Source: Hyphomicrobiales bacterium (GTDB lineage Bacteria > Pseudomonadota > Alphaproteobacteria > Rhizobiales > Beijerinckiaceae). From it: a DNA stretch of 64,000 nucleotides. The translations under genes and the position numbers were made by a program. Location of the stretch: NCBI GenBank assembly GCA_004144595.1, contig SEEM01000010.1, positions 29,482-93,481 on the forward strand, written 5' to 3'. The notes below the pieces were generated by a model that was given only the letters and a program-made list of their open reading frames with translations, had not been told where the DNA came from and ran no database searches. Positions within the stretch are counted from its first letter, which is position 1; each line of letters starts with the position of its first letter. Positions 50,871 to 60,700 of this stretch are shown one piece after another.

Positions 50871-52742
50871 TCAGGCGCTCTCCAGCTCCTCGCCCAGCAG
50901 CAGCCATTCCTCCTCGGCCGTGGCCAGCGCTTCCGACAATTCCGCACGCTGGCGCGATATCTGAACCGCTTTGTCGGGGTCGCGCGCAAAGGCTCCGTTG
51001 GCGAGCGCCGCGTCGACCTTTTCGATCAGCCCCGTCAGCTTGGCGATGCGCGCCTCGGCGAGGTTGAGCTTCTGGCGCAGCGGCCCCTGCGCGGCCCGCT
51101 TCGTCGCGGCTTCCTTACGCTCGTCCGCCTTGGGCTTGGCGGCGGCATCCGGCGCCGGCTTGCCGCGCTTTTCGGCTTTGGCGGCGCCCAGCACATAGGT
51201 GCGGTAATCGTCCATGTCGCCGTCGAAATTCTTGACGGTGCCGCCGCCGACGAGCCAGAGCCGGTCGGCGCAGGCCTCGATCAGGAAGCGGTCGTGGCTG
51301 ACGAGGATGACGGCCCCGGGATAGTCGTTGATCGCGTTGACCAGCGCAGTGCGGCTGTCGATGTCGAGATGGTTGGTCGGCTCGTCGAGGATCAGCAGAT
51401 GCGGCCCGTGGAAGGTGGCGAGCCCCAGCATCAGCCGCGCCTTCTCGCCGCCCGAGAGCAGCTTCACCGGTGTATCCGCCTTGTTCGCGGGGAAGCCGAT
51501 CTGCGCCGCCTTCGAGCGCACCTTGGCCTCGGGCGCGTCCGGCATCAGGTCGCGCAGATGCCCGACTGGCGTATCCTCGATGCGGAGTTCGTCGAGCTGG
51601 TGCTGGGCGAAATAGGCCGTCTCCAGCTTGCTCGACTTCTTCATCTCGCCGGACATGGCATCGAGTCGCCCGCCGATCAGCTTGCAGAAGGTCGACTTGC
51701 CGTTGCCGTTCGAGCCCAGCAGCGCGATGCGGTCGTCGGGCGCCAGCGATAGGTTGAGGCGGGACAAGACCTTGCGCTCGCCATAGCCGGCGCTCGCATC
51801 CTCCAGCACGATCATCGGCGGCGAGAGCGGCTTTTCCGGACCGGGGAAGGAGAAGGGCTGCACGTCGCGATCGACGATCGCGGCGATGGTCTGCATCTTC
51901 TCCAGCCGCTTGACGCGCGACTGCGCCTGCCGGGCCTTGGTCGCCTTGGCCTTGAAGCGGTCGACGAAGGACTGCAGATGCTTGCGCTCCGCGTCCTGCT
52001 TCTCCTTGGCGCGGGCGAGCTGCATCTGCTTTTCGGCGCGCTGCTTCTCGAAGGAGGAATAACCGCCGCGATAGAGCGTCAGCTTGCCCTGGTCGAGATG
52101 CATGATGTGGTCGACCGAGGTGTCCAGCAATTCGCGATCATGGCTGATGACGATCACGGTATGCGGATAGCGCTCCAGGTAGTCGTAGAGCCAGAGCGTG
52201 CCTTCGAGGTCGAGATAGTTGGTGGGTTCGTCGAGCAGCAACAGGTCGGGCTCGGAGAACAGCACGGCCGCGAGCGCGACGCGCATCCGCCAGCCGCCCG
52301 AGAAATCGGAGCAGGGACGCTGTTGCGCCTCCTCGTCGAAGCCGAGCCCATGCAGCACCATCGCGGCCCGCGCCGGGGCGGAATGCGCGCCGATATCGGC
52401 CAGCCGCGTTCCGATCTCGGCGATGCGGTGCGGGTCGGTCGCGGTCTCCGCTTCCGCCATCAAGGCCGAGCGTTCGGTATCGGCCGCGAGCACGACCTCG
52501 ATCAGCGTTTCCGGGCCGCCCGGCGCCTCCTGCGCGACACCACCGATACGCCGGCCTCTCGGCAGGCTGATATTGCCGCTTTCGGTGCCGAGGTCGCCGG
52601 TGATGATCTTGAACAGCGTCGTCTTGCCGGTTCCGTTGCGGCCGACGAAGCCGACGCGCGCGCCATCGGGGATGGCGGCGCCGGTATGGTCGAGCAGCAG
52701 GCGTTCGCCGAGGCGGTAGGTGATGTCGTTGATCGTGAGCAT
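50871..52742 (-). CDS. ABC-F family ATP-binding protein
   Basis: Two ABC domains: GFVGRNGTGKTTLFKII and ALLGSNGNGKSTFCKLIGG; LLSGGEKARLMLGLATFHGPHLLILDEPTNHLDIDS; Uup/YheS-like. Confidence 0.95.
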   Translation of the reverse strand: MLTINDITYRLGERLLLDHTGAAIPDGARVGFVGRNGTGKTTLFKIITGDLGTESGNISLPRGRRIGGVAQEAPGGPETLIEVVLAADTERSALMAEAETATDPHRIAEIGTRLADIGAHSAPARAAMVLHGLGFDEEAQQRPCSDFSGGWRMRVALAAVLFSEPDLLLLDEPTNYLDLEGTLWLYDYLERYPHTVIVISHDRELLDTSVDHIMHLDQGKLTLYRGGYSSFEKQRAEKQMQLARAKEKQDAERKHLQSFVDRFKAKATKARQAQSRVKRLEKMQTIAAIVDRDVQPFSFPGPEKPLSPPMIVLEDASAGYGERKVLSRLNLSLAPDDRIALLGSNGNGKSTFCKLIGGRLDAMSGEMKKSSKLETAYFAQHQLDELRIEDTPVGHLRDLMPDAPEAKVRSKAAQIGFPANKADTPVKLLSGGEKARLMLGLATFHGPHLLILDEPTNHLDIDSRTALVNAINDYPGAVILVSHDRFLIEACADRLWLVGGGTVKNFDGDMDDYRTYVLGAAKAEKRGKPAPDAAAKPKADERKEAATKRAAQGPLRQKLNLAEARIAKLTGLIEKVDAALANGAFARDPDKAVQISRQRAELSEALATAEEEWLLLGEELESA

Positions 52743-52899
52743 GGCGCGCCCGTTTAGGCCGGCCGGGCACGAAAAGGCAATCGAAAGCCGGAACAACCGG
52801 CCGTTGTCACCGTTTGGTCAAAATCTTGCCTCGGGACGGCCCGCTAAGGGCATCACCCAAGGGAAACCGGATACGTCGCGATTCGCCGAGGCTATCTCC

Positions 52900-53022
52900 A
52901 TGGATGACCGCCTGTCTTACGCCAGTTCCCGCCGTGCCTCCGCTACGGCGTCCCTGATGATCCTCGTCTCGATCATCATCGGCAGCGCCGCGGCGCTCGC
53001 CACGCTGGTACCGCTGACCTGA
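52900..53022 (+). CDS. Small (40 aa) single-TM protein
   Basis: MDDRLSYASSRRASATASLMILVSIIIGSAAALATLVPLT; GAGG upstream of ATG. Confidence 0.5.
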   Translation: MDDRLSYASSRRASATASLMILVSIIIGSAAALATLVPLT

Positions 53023-53032
53023 ACAAAGCAAC

Positions 53033-53132
53033 GGCCCTCATCCTGAGAAGCCGCGTCAGCGGAGTCTCGAAGGATGTTCCAGACACCCCCGGAGCGTTCT
53101 GAAGCCTGCGGCTGCTCCTCAGGACGAGGGCT
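53033..53132. repeat. Intergenic inverted repeat, second copy of the CCCTCATCCTGAGAAGCCGCG...CTGCTCCTCAGGACGAGGGC family
   Basis: Arm-to-arm complementarity plus resemblance to 17030-17146. Confidence 0.8.
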
Positions 53133-53200
53133 GGGACCTGTCGACCCCAAACCTCTGACGCGGCTTGTCCTTTTCCGGTCCAGCCGCTAACCCTGGCCAC

Positions 53201-53701
53201 ATGGCGCGCACAGCTTTCTACACCGGTTCGTTCGATCCCGTGACCAACGGCCATGCCGACGTCATCGCGGCGGCGGCCGGCCTTTGCGACAGGCTCGTTC
53301 TGGCGATCGGGGTCCATCCGGGCAAGACGCCGTTGCTCTCGGTCGAGCAACGCGCGGACCTGCTGCGCGCCGTCGCCGGGCCGTTGCTCGCGGCCAAGGG
53401 CGCCGCGCTCGATGTCGTGACCTTCGACGATCTTGCCGTTGATGCGGCGCGCCGGGCAGGGGCCTCGTTCATCATCCGCGGCCTGCGCGACGGCAGCGAC
53501 CTCGATTACGAGATGCAGATGGCCGGGATGAACGGCACCATGGCGCCGGACGTGCAGACCGTGTTCCTGCCGGCCTCGCCCGGCGTGCGCTATATCACCG
53601 CGACGCTGGTGCGCCAGATCGCCGCGATGGGCGGCGACGTTTCGCCCTTCGTGCCTCCTGCGGTGCTGGCTGCGCTGAAGGCGCGCTTCGCCAAGGGCTG
53701 A
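53201..53701 (+). CDS. coaD: Pantetheine-phosphate adenylyltransferase
   Basis: [66 protein letters not shown]. Confidence 0.96.
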   Translation: MARTAFYTGSFDPVTNGHADVIAAAAGLCDRLVLAIGVHPGKTPLLSVEQRADLLRAVAGPLLAAKGAALDVVTFDDLAVDAARRAGASFIIRGLRDGSDLDYEMQMAGMNGTMAPDVQTVFLPASPGVRYITATLVRQIAAMGGDVSPFVPPAVLAALKARFAKG

Positions 53702-53866
53702 CTGCACGATCTCTGGCGAAAGGCACATAACTTCGCCACCTTCCGCCGCTTCCTGCTGATTTTGGTTTGCTTTTTGCCGAGAGCGATGGTGTCTCTCAGG
53801 CAGGCCGACTCGCTCTCCGATCACCCGGCGCGATTCCGCGCGCAGGGCCCTCCGACAGGTTTTCCG

Positions 53867-55198
53867 ATGCGTCTTTCCCGCTATTTCCTGCCCCTTCTGC
53901 GCGATACGCCCAAGGACGCGGAGATCGTCTCGCACCGGCTGATGCTGCGCGCCGGCATGATCCGCCAGCAGTCGGCGGGCATCTATTCCTGGCTGCCGCT
54001 CGGCCTGCGCGTGCTGAACAAGATCAGCAATGTCGTGCGCGAAGAGCAGAATCGCTCGGGCGCCATCGAGATCCTGATGCCGACCATCCAGTCGGCCGAT
54101 CTCTGGCGCGAGAGCGGGCGCTACGACGCCTATGGCAAGGAGATGCTGCGCATCAAGGACCGGCATGATCGCGACATGCTCTACGGCCCGACCAACGAGG
54201 AGATGGTCACGGAAATCGTCCGTGCCTACGTCAAGTCCTACAAGGATCTGCCGCTCAATCTCTACCACATCCAGTGGAAGTTCCGCGACGAGGTCCGCCC
54301 GCGCTTCGGCGTGATGCGTGGCCGCGAGTTCCTGATGAAGGACGCCTATTCCTTCGACCTCGACAAGGACGCGGCCCGCCACGCCTATAACCGCATGTTC
54401 GCGGCCTATCTGCGCACCTTCGCGCGGCTCGGCCTGAAGGCGATCCCGATGAAGGCCGATACCGGCCCGATCGGCGGCGATCTCTCCCACGAGTTCATCG
54501 TGCTCGCCTCGACCGGCGAGAGCGAGGTCTTCTGCCACAGCGACTACCTGAATTTCGAGACTCCGGCGGCCGACACCGATTTCGACGATATCGCCGGTCT
54601 GCAGGGCGTCTTCGACAAGTGGACGAGCCTCTATGCCGCGACCGAGGAAATGCACGACAAGGCCGCTTTCGAGGCGGTTCCGGACGACAAGCGCGTCTCG
54701 GCGCGCGGCATCGAGGTCGGCCATATCTTCTATTTCGGCACGAAGTACTCCGAGCCGATGGGCGCAGCCGTCGCCGGCCCCGACGGCCAGCCCGTGCTGC
54801 TGCATGGCGGCTCCTACGGCATCGGCCCGAGCCGCCTCGTCGCGGCGCTGATCGAGGCCGGCCATGACGATGCCGGCATCGTCTGGCCGGACGAAATCGC
54901 GCCCTTCGACATCGCGGTCATCAACCTCAAGGCCGGCGACGCGGCGACCGACGGCGCGGCCGAGCGGATCTACAAGGACCTGCTCGCCAAGGGCTACGAC
55001 GCCGTCCTCGACGACACCGACGACCGGCCGGGCGCCAAGTTTGCCACGGCCGACCTGATCGGCGTGCCCTGGCAGATCATCGTCGGCCCGAAGGGGCTGG
55101 CCGAAGGCAAGGTCGAGATCAAGCGCCGTGCCGGTGGCGAGCGCGAACTCGTCTCGCTCGAGGCGGCGCTCGATCGCTTCAAGGGCAGGGCGGCGTGA
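53867..55198 (+). CDS. proS: Prolyl-tRNA synthetase
   Basis: [62 protein letters not shown]. Confidence 0.97.
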   Translation: MRLSRYFLPLLRDTPKDAEIVSHRLMLRAGMIRQQSAGIYSWLPLGLRVLNKISNVVREEQNRSGAIEILMPTIQSADLWRESGRYDAYGKEMLRIKDRHDRDMLYGPTNEEMVTEIVRAYVKSYKDLPLNLYHIQWKFRDEVRPRFGVMRGREFLMKDAYSFDLDKDAARHAYNRMFAAYLRTFARLGLKAIPMKADTGPIGGDLSHEFIVLASTGESEVFCHSDYLNFETPAADTDFDDIAGLQGVFDKWTSLYAATEEMHDKAAFEAVPDDKRVSARGIEVGHIFYFGTKYSEPMGAAVAGPDGQPVLLHGGSYGIGPSRLVAALIEAGHDDAGIVWPDEIAPFDIAVINLKAGDAATDGAAERIYKDLLAKGYDAVLDDTDDRPGAKFATADLIGVPWQIIVGPKGLAEGKVEIKRRAGGERELVSLEAALDRFKGRAA

Positions 55199-55241
55199 CG
55201 GCGGATACCGTCATGAACACGCACCTGATGGGAGCAGCCGC

Positions 55242-56549
55242 ATGAGCGCCGTCACCGACAGCGCCGAGAGCCCGACCGGCGAGATTCCGACCGGGACCAA
55301 GGCCTTCGCCGGGTTCGAATGGCAACTCGCCGGGCGTTACCTGCGCACGCGCCGCCGCGAGGGCTTCGTTTCGGTCATCGCCGGCTTCTCCTTTCTCGGC
55401 ATCATGCTCGGCGTCGCCACGCTGATCATCGTGATGTCGGTGATGAACGGCTTCCGGATCGAGCTGCTCAGCAAGATCGTCGGCGTGAACGGCCATATCT
55501 TCGCGACCCCGATCGACCGGCCGCTCGACGATTACGACAGCGTCGCGGCGAGGCTCGCCAAGATACCCGGCATCAAGCTCGCCATTCCGCTGGTCGAGGG
55601 CCAGGCGCTCGCCTCCTCGCAGACCGGCAATAACGGCGTGCTGGTGCGCGGTGTGCGCGAGAGCGACATCAAGGCGATCCCCTTCATCGGCGGCAACATC
55701 AAGTCCGGCACGCTCGACGGTTTCGACGGCGGCACGCCCGGCGTCGCCATCGGCCGCCGCCTCGCCAATGCGCTGGGCATCCAGGCCGGCGACATGATGA
55801 CCCTGGTCTCGCCGCAGGGGGCATCGACGCCTTTCGGCACGGCGCCGCGCATCAAGGCCTACCCGGTCAAGGCGATATTCGAAATCGGCATGACCGAGTT
55901 CGACGGCACCTTCGTCTACATGCCGCTCGGCGAGGCTCAGGCCTATTTCAACCGCGACGGCGACGTGAACGTCATCGAGATCTTCGTCGACAACCCCGAC
56001 CGGACCCAGTCCGTCCGCGACGCGATCGAGGCCGATGCGCCGCGCCCGCTCGTGCTCTCCGACTGGCGCCAGCGCAACCGCAGCTTCTTCAATGCCCTGG
56101 AAGTCGAGCGGAACGTGATGTTCATCATCCTGACGCTGATCGTGCTGGTCGCGGCGCTGAACATCGTCTCCGGCCTGATCATGCTGGTGAAGGACAAGAC
56201 CGCCGACATCGCGATCATGCGCACCATGGGCTGCACGCGCGGGACGGTTCTGCGCATTTTCCTGATTACGGGGGCGGCGATCGGCGTGATCGGGACGCTC
56301 GCCGGGCTCGCGCTCGGCATCGCCTTCGCCAAGAACATCAAGTCGATCATGGCGGTGCTCAACTGGGTCACGGGCGCCAATCTGTGGGACCCCACGGTGC
56401 GCTTCCTCAGCGACATCCCCTCCGTCACGGATTGGCGCGAGGTGGTGAGCGTCGTTCTGATGGCGCTGACCCTGTCGCTGCTGGCGACGCTCTATCCGGC
56501 CTGGAAGGCTGCCCGGCTCGATCCGGTCGAAGCGCTGAGGATGGGCTAA
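55242..56549 (+). CDS. lolC: Lipoprotein-releasing ABC transporter permease
   Basis: [48 protein letters not shown]; MacB-like/FtsX topology; followed by lolD. Confidence 0.93.
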   Translation: MSAVTDSAESPTGEIPTGTKAFAGFEWQLAGRYLRTRRREGFVSVIAGFSFLGIMLGVATLIIVMSVMNGFRIELLSKIVGVNGHIFATPIDRPLDDYDSVAARLAKIPGIKLAIPLVEGQALASSQTGNNGVLVRGVRESDIKAIPFIGGNIKSGTLDGFDGGTPGVAIGRRLANALGIQAGDMMTLVSPQGASTPFGTAPRIKAYPVKAIFEIGMTEFDGTFVYMPLGEAQAYFNRDGDVNVIEIFVDNPDRTQSVRDAIEADAPRPLVLSDWRQRNRSFFNALEVERNVMFIILTLIVLVAALNIVSGLIMLVKDKTADIAIMRTMGCTRGTVLRIFLITGAAIGVIGTLAGLALGIAFAKNIKSIMAVLNWVTGANLWDPTVRFLSDIPSVTDWREVVSVVLMALTLSLLATLYPAWKAARLDPVEALRMG

Positions 56550-56553
56550 GGCG

Positions 56554-57240
56554 ATGGCACAGGAAATGCCCGCGCTCTTCCTCTCCCAGGTCGAGCGCTA
56601 TTATCCGCAGAGCGACGCTCCGCTCGAAGTGCTGCGCAAGGCCGATTTCGCGCTCTGGCCCGGCGAGGTCGTCGCCCTGGTCGCGCCGAGCGGCACCGGC
56701 AAGTCGACGCTGCTGCATGTCGCCGGCCTGTTGGAGAAACCCGATGCAGGCGAAGTCTTCGTCGGCGGGCTCGCCACGACCAAGCTCGACGACAAGGGCC
56801 GAACGCGCCTGCGACGCACCGAGATCGGCTTCGTCTACCAGTTCCACCATCTCCTGCCTGAATTCACGGCGCTGGAGAACGTCGTGCTGCCGCAGCGCAT
56901 TCGCGGCCTCGCACGCAGGACCGCGGAGGAGCGAGCGTCGGAGCTTCTGACCTTCCTCGGTCTTGGCCAGCGGCTCGACCATCTGCCGGGCGAACTGTCC
57001 GGCGGCGAGCAGCAGCGCGTCGCCATCGGCCGCGCCGTCGCCAACGGGCCGCGCCTGCTGCTGGCCGACGAGCCGACAGGCAATCTCGACCCGCAGACCG
57101 CGCAGCATGTCTTCGGCACGCTGATGGCGCTGGCGCGGGCCTCGGGACTGGCGGCGCTGATCGCGACGCATAACCTGGAGCTCGCTCGCCAGATGGACAG
57201 GCAGGTCACGATCCGCGACGGGCTGGTGGTCAAGCTGTAG
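56554..57240 (+). CDS. lolD: Lipoprotein-releasing ABC transporter ATPase
   Basis: [57 protein letters not shown]. Confidence 0.95.
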   Translation: MAQEMPALFLSQVERYYPQSDAPLEVLRKADFALWPGEVVALVAPSGTGKSTLLHVAGLLEKPDAGEVFVGGLATTKLDDKGRTRLRRTEIGFVYQFHHLLPEFTALENVVLPQRIRGLARRTAEERASELLTFLGLGQRLDHLPGELSGGEQQRVAIGRAVANGPRLLLADEPTGNLDPQTAQHVFGTLMALARASGLAALIATHNLELARQMDRQVTIRDGLVVKL

Positions 57241-57288
57241 GCGGCCAAGGCGACGGCTGGGTCGTTCTGACAGCAACGATGCAGCCGC

Positions 57289-57381
57289 GGTCACGCTCGC
57301 CTTGTGGCGAGCATCCACGTCTTGAATACGGCATTGCAGCGATGAAGACGTGGATGGTCGGGACAAGCCCGACCATGACGT
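57289..57381. repeat. REP-like element, inverse-orientation copy of 10969-11062
   Basis: Hairpins ACGCTCGCC-ttgt-GGCGAGCAT (57293-57314) and ATGGTCGGG-acaag-CCCGACCAT (57354-57376), with shared ATCCACGTCTTGAA internal sequence. Confidence 0.85.
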
Positions 57382-57491
57382 TTGCGGCAATCCACGCGCG
57401 GCGGCACCAAGCGCCAGCGCCTGCATCAGAGCAGCGTTAGGGTCCTGTTAACCGCCTCGCCGAGATCGAGGCCCCGGTTTCCGTATCGACA

Positions 57492-57519
57492 TTGACGAGA
57501 ACAAAACAGGAACTAAACT
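57492..57519 (+). promoter_or_regulatory. Sigma70-like promoter TTGACG-N16-TAAACT
   Basis: -35 at 57492-57497 and -10 at 57514-57519, 28 bp upstream of the small ORF ATG. Confidence 0.6.
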
Positions 57520-57534
57520 GAACCTATCGAGAAC
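57499..57534 (+). promoter_or_regulatory. Two tandem putative LexA (SOS) boxes GAAC-N7-GAAC
   Basis: GAACAAAACAGGAAC (57499-57513) and GAACCTATCGAGAAC (57520-57534); reverse complements GTTCCTGTTTTGTTC and GTTCTCGATAGGTTC match the alphaproteobacterial LexA consensus GTTC-N7-GTTC. Confidence 0.75.
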
Positions 57535-57547
57535 ACAGGAGGTTTCC

Positions 57548-57658
57548 ATGACTGCAGCGCGCAAACTCGCCGCCGGCCTCGCCGAGATCGCCTCGCTCGG
57601 CGTCTTCCTCGGCATGATCTGGCTTTGGGCCGCCATCCTCTCCGGCCCTCATGTCTAG
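57548..57658 (+). CDS. Putative SOS-regulated 36-aa single-TM protein (SidA-like by architecture)
   Basis: MTAARKLAAGLAEIASLGVFLGMIWLWAAILSGPHV; perfect AGGAGG at 57537-57542, 5 nt before ATG; behind LexA-box promoter. Confidence 0.72.
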   Translation: MTAARKLAAGLAEIASLGVFLGMIWLWAAILSGPHV

Positions 57659-57781
57659 GGACGGCAGGAGCCATCCACAGAGCGGCTCGCAAGGCCTCGA
57701 CGCCGGCCCCACCCTGGACGCATAAGAAGCGCTAAGGGTCGGGGTCGACGAGTCGCCCGGTTGAGGCGGCAGGAGCAGGAC

Positions 57782-60700
57782 ATGGGTCGGGAAGCTGGCG
57801 AGGCGCGCGTTCTCCAGGAGATCGGCTTCGTCCATCTGCATGTCCATTCGAGCTATTCGCTGCTCGAAGGCGCGATGACCATCGCGACGCTGGCCAAGAT
57901 GGCCGCCGCCGACGGCCAGCCGGCCCTGGCGCTGACCGATACCGACAATCTCTTCGGCGGCCTCGAATTCTCCGAGAAGCTCGCCGGCTCCGGGCTTCAG
58001 CCGATCGTGGGCGTCCAGCTTTCCATCGACTTCGCCGATGAAGGCGAGGGCGGGCGCAAGCCGGCGCTACTGCAGCGCCTGCCGCATATCGTTCTGCTCG
58101 CCATGGACGAGGGCGGCTACGGCAACCTGATGAAGCTCGTCAGCGAAGCGGCTCTGGCAACCGGCGGCTCCGGCCAGCCGATCACCACGATCGAGCGTCT
58201 TGCGGCGTACAACAACGGCCTGATCGCGCTGACCGGCGGCCAGGGCGGGCCGGTCGACGTTGCCTTGCGCGGCGGCCAGCTCCCGCAGGCGGCCTCGCGC
58301 CTGTCGACCCTGGCCGATATCTATGGCGACCGGCTCTACGTCGAGATCCAGCGCCATGGCGCCGACGGCGAGGCCGCGCGCGAGGCGCATCTCCTGCGCC
58401 TGGCCTATGATTCCGACTTGCCGATCGTCGCGACCAACGAGCCCTTCTTCGCCAAGCCAGGAGATTTCGACGCACACGACGCGCTGCTGGCCGTGGCCGA
58501 GGGGCGCCTCGTCTCGGACGGGACGCGCCGCCGCGTCACGCCAGAGCATTACTTCGCCTCGCGCGCCGAGATGAAGAAGCGTTTCGCGGACCTGCCGGAA
58601 GCGCTGGCGAACACCGTCGAAATCGCGATGCGCTGCCACTGGCGCGTCACGACGCGCAAGCCGATCCTGCCGCGCTTCGGTGAGGAAGGCCGCGACGAGG
58701 CGGAGGAGCTTCAGGAGCAGGCGCGCGCCGGCCTTAGCCAGCGCCTCGCCAAGCATGGCCCGGCCGAAGGCTATACCGTCGAGACCTACGAGAAGCGGCT
58801 CGAATTCGAGCTCTCGATCATCACCCGGATGCAGTTTCCCGGCTACTTCCTGATCGTCGCGGACTTCATCAAATGGGCGAAGAATCAGGACATACCCGTA
58901 GGGCCGGGCCGTGGTTCGGGCGCGGGCTCGCTCGTCGCCTATGCCCTGACCATCACCGATGTCGATCCGCTGCGCTTCGGCCTGCTCTTCGAGCGTTTCC
59001 TCAATCCCGACCGCGTCTCGATGCCCGACTTCGACATCGACTTCTGCCAGAACCGGCGCGAAGAGGTGATCGACTACGTCAAGCGCCATTACGGGCAGGA
59101 GCGAGTCGCCCAGATCATTACCTTCGGCACGCTGCTCGCCCGCGGCGTGCTGCGCGACGTCGGCCGCGTGCTGGAAATGCCCTACGGCCAGGTCGACAAG
59201 CTGACCAAGCTCGTGCCGCAGAACCCGGCCAAGCCGATCTCGCTGAAGGACGCGATCGAGGGCGAGCCCAAGCTGCAGCAGGCGGCCGAGGAGGAGCCGA
59301 TCGTCGCGCGGCTGCTCGAAATTGGCCAGAAGCTGGAAGGGCTTCACCGCCATGCTTCGACTCACGCCGCAGGCGTCGTGATCGGCGACAGGCCGCTCGA
59401 ACAGCTCGTCGCGCTCTCGGTGGATTCGCGCACCGGCATGCGCGTCACCCAGTTCAACATGAAATGGGTCGAGCAGGCCGGGCTGGTGAAGTTCGACTTC
59501 CTCGGCCTTAAGACTCTGACCACGCTGACCACGGCGGTGAGGCTGATCAAACAGCGCGATATCGATATCGATCTCGCCGATCTGCCCTTCGACGACCCGA
59601 CCACCTACGCCATGCTGGCGCGGGGCGAGACCGTCGGCGTGTTCCAGGTGGAATCGGTCGGCATGCGCAAGGCACTGGTCGAGATGAAGGCCGACCGGAT
59701 CGAGGATCTGATCGCGCTGGTGGCGCTCTACCGGCCGGGCCCGATGGACAACATCCCGACCTATTGCCGCCGCAAGCTCGGACTGGAAGATCCGACCTAT
59801 CTCCATCCCGGCATGGAGCCCTGGCTGCGCGAGACTCACGGCATCATCGTCTACCAGGAACAGGTGATGCAGGTGGCGCAGGCGCTCTCGGGCTATTCGC
59901 TCGGCGAGGCGGATCTGCTGCGCCGCGCCATGGGCAAGAAGATCAAGGCGGAGATGGACGCCCAGCGCGACCGCTTCGTAAAGGGCGCGATCGATGGCGG
60001 GATCAAGAAGGAGATCGCCTCCGAGATTTTCGACTTGCTCGCCAAGTTCGCCGATTACGGCTTCAACAAGAGCCACGCGGCGGCCTATGCCATCGTCGCC
60101 TTCCAGACTGCCTATCTGAAGGCGAACTATCCGGTCGAGTTCCTGGCGGCGTCGATGACGCTCGACATGGGCAATACCGACAAGCTCTCGGAATTCCGCC
60201 GCGATGCCGAGCGCCTTGGCATCAAGGTCGAGCGGCCGGCGATCAACCAGTCCGGTGTCGAATTCGACGTCGCCGATGGCAAGATCTTCTACGCGCTCGG
60301 CGCCATCAAGGGCGTCGGCACCGCGGCGGTGGAATCACTGGTGGCGGCGCGGCAGGCTGCCGGCCCGTTCCGCGACCTCGCCGATCTCGCCCGCCGCATC
60401 GATACCCGGCTCGTCAACCGCCGCACGCTGGAGGCGCTGATCGCCGCGGGCGCGCTCGACGAGCTGGAGGCGGATCGCGCCCGCGCGGTCGCTGCCCTCG
60501 ACGGCATGCTCGCGCTGTCCAATCGTACTCGCGACGAGGCCGCGGCCGGGCAGTTCGACCTGTTGAGCGGCGGCGTCGTCCAGGAGGCCTTCCGCATCCC
60601 GCAGGTCGAACCCTGGGCGCCGGCGGAAAAGCTAAAGCGCGAGCACGAGGCGGTCGGCTTCTTCCTCTCCGGCCACCCGCTCGACGATTACGAGCACGTC

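Noticed and set aside
57448-57847. Minus-strand ORFs 57448-57636 and 57524-57847 over the putative SOS peptide
   Set aside because: No RBS or recognisable domain; the plus strand has promoter, AGGAGG and TM-peptide logic
58067-60076. 669-aa minus-strand ORF over dnaE
   Set aside because: Shadow ORF of a conserved polymerase gene
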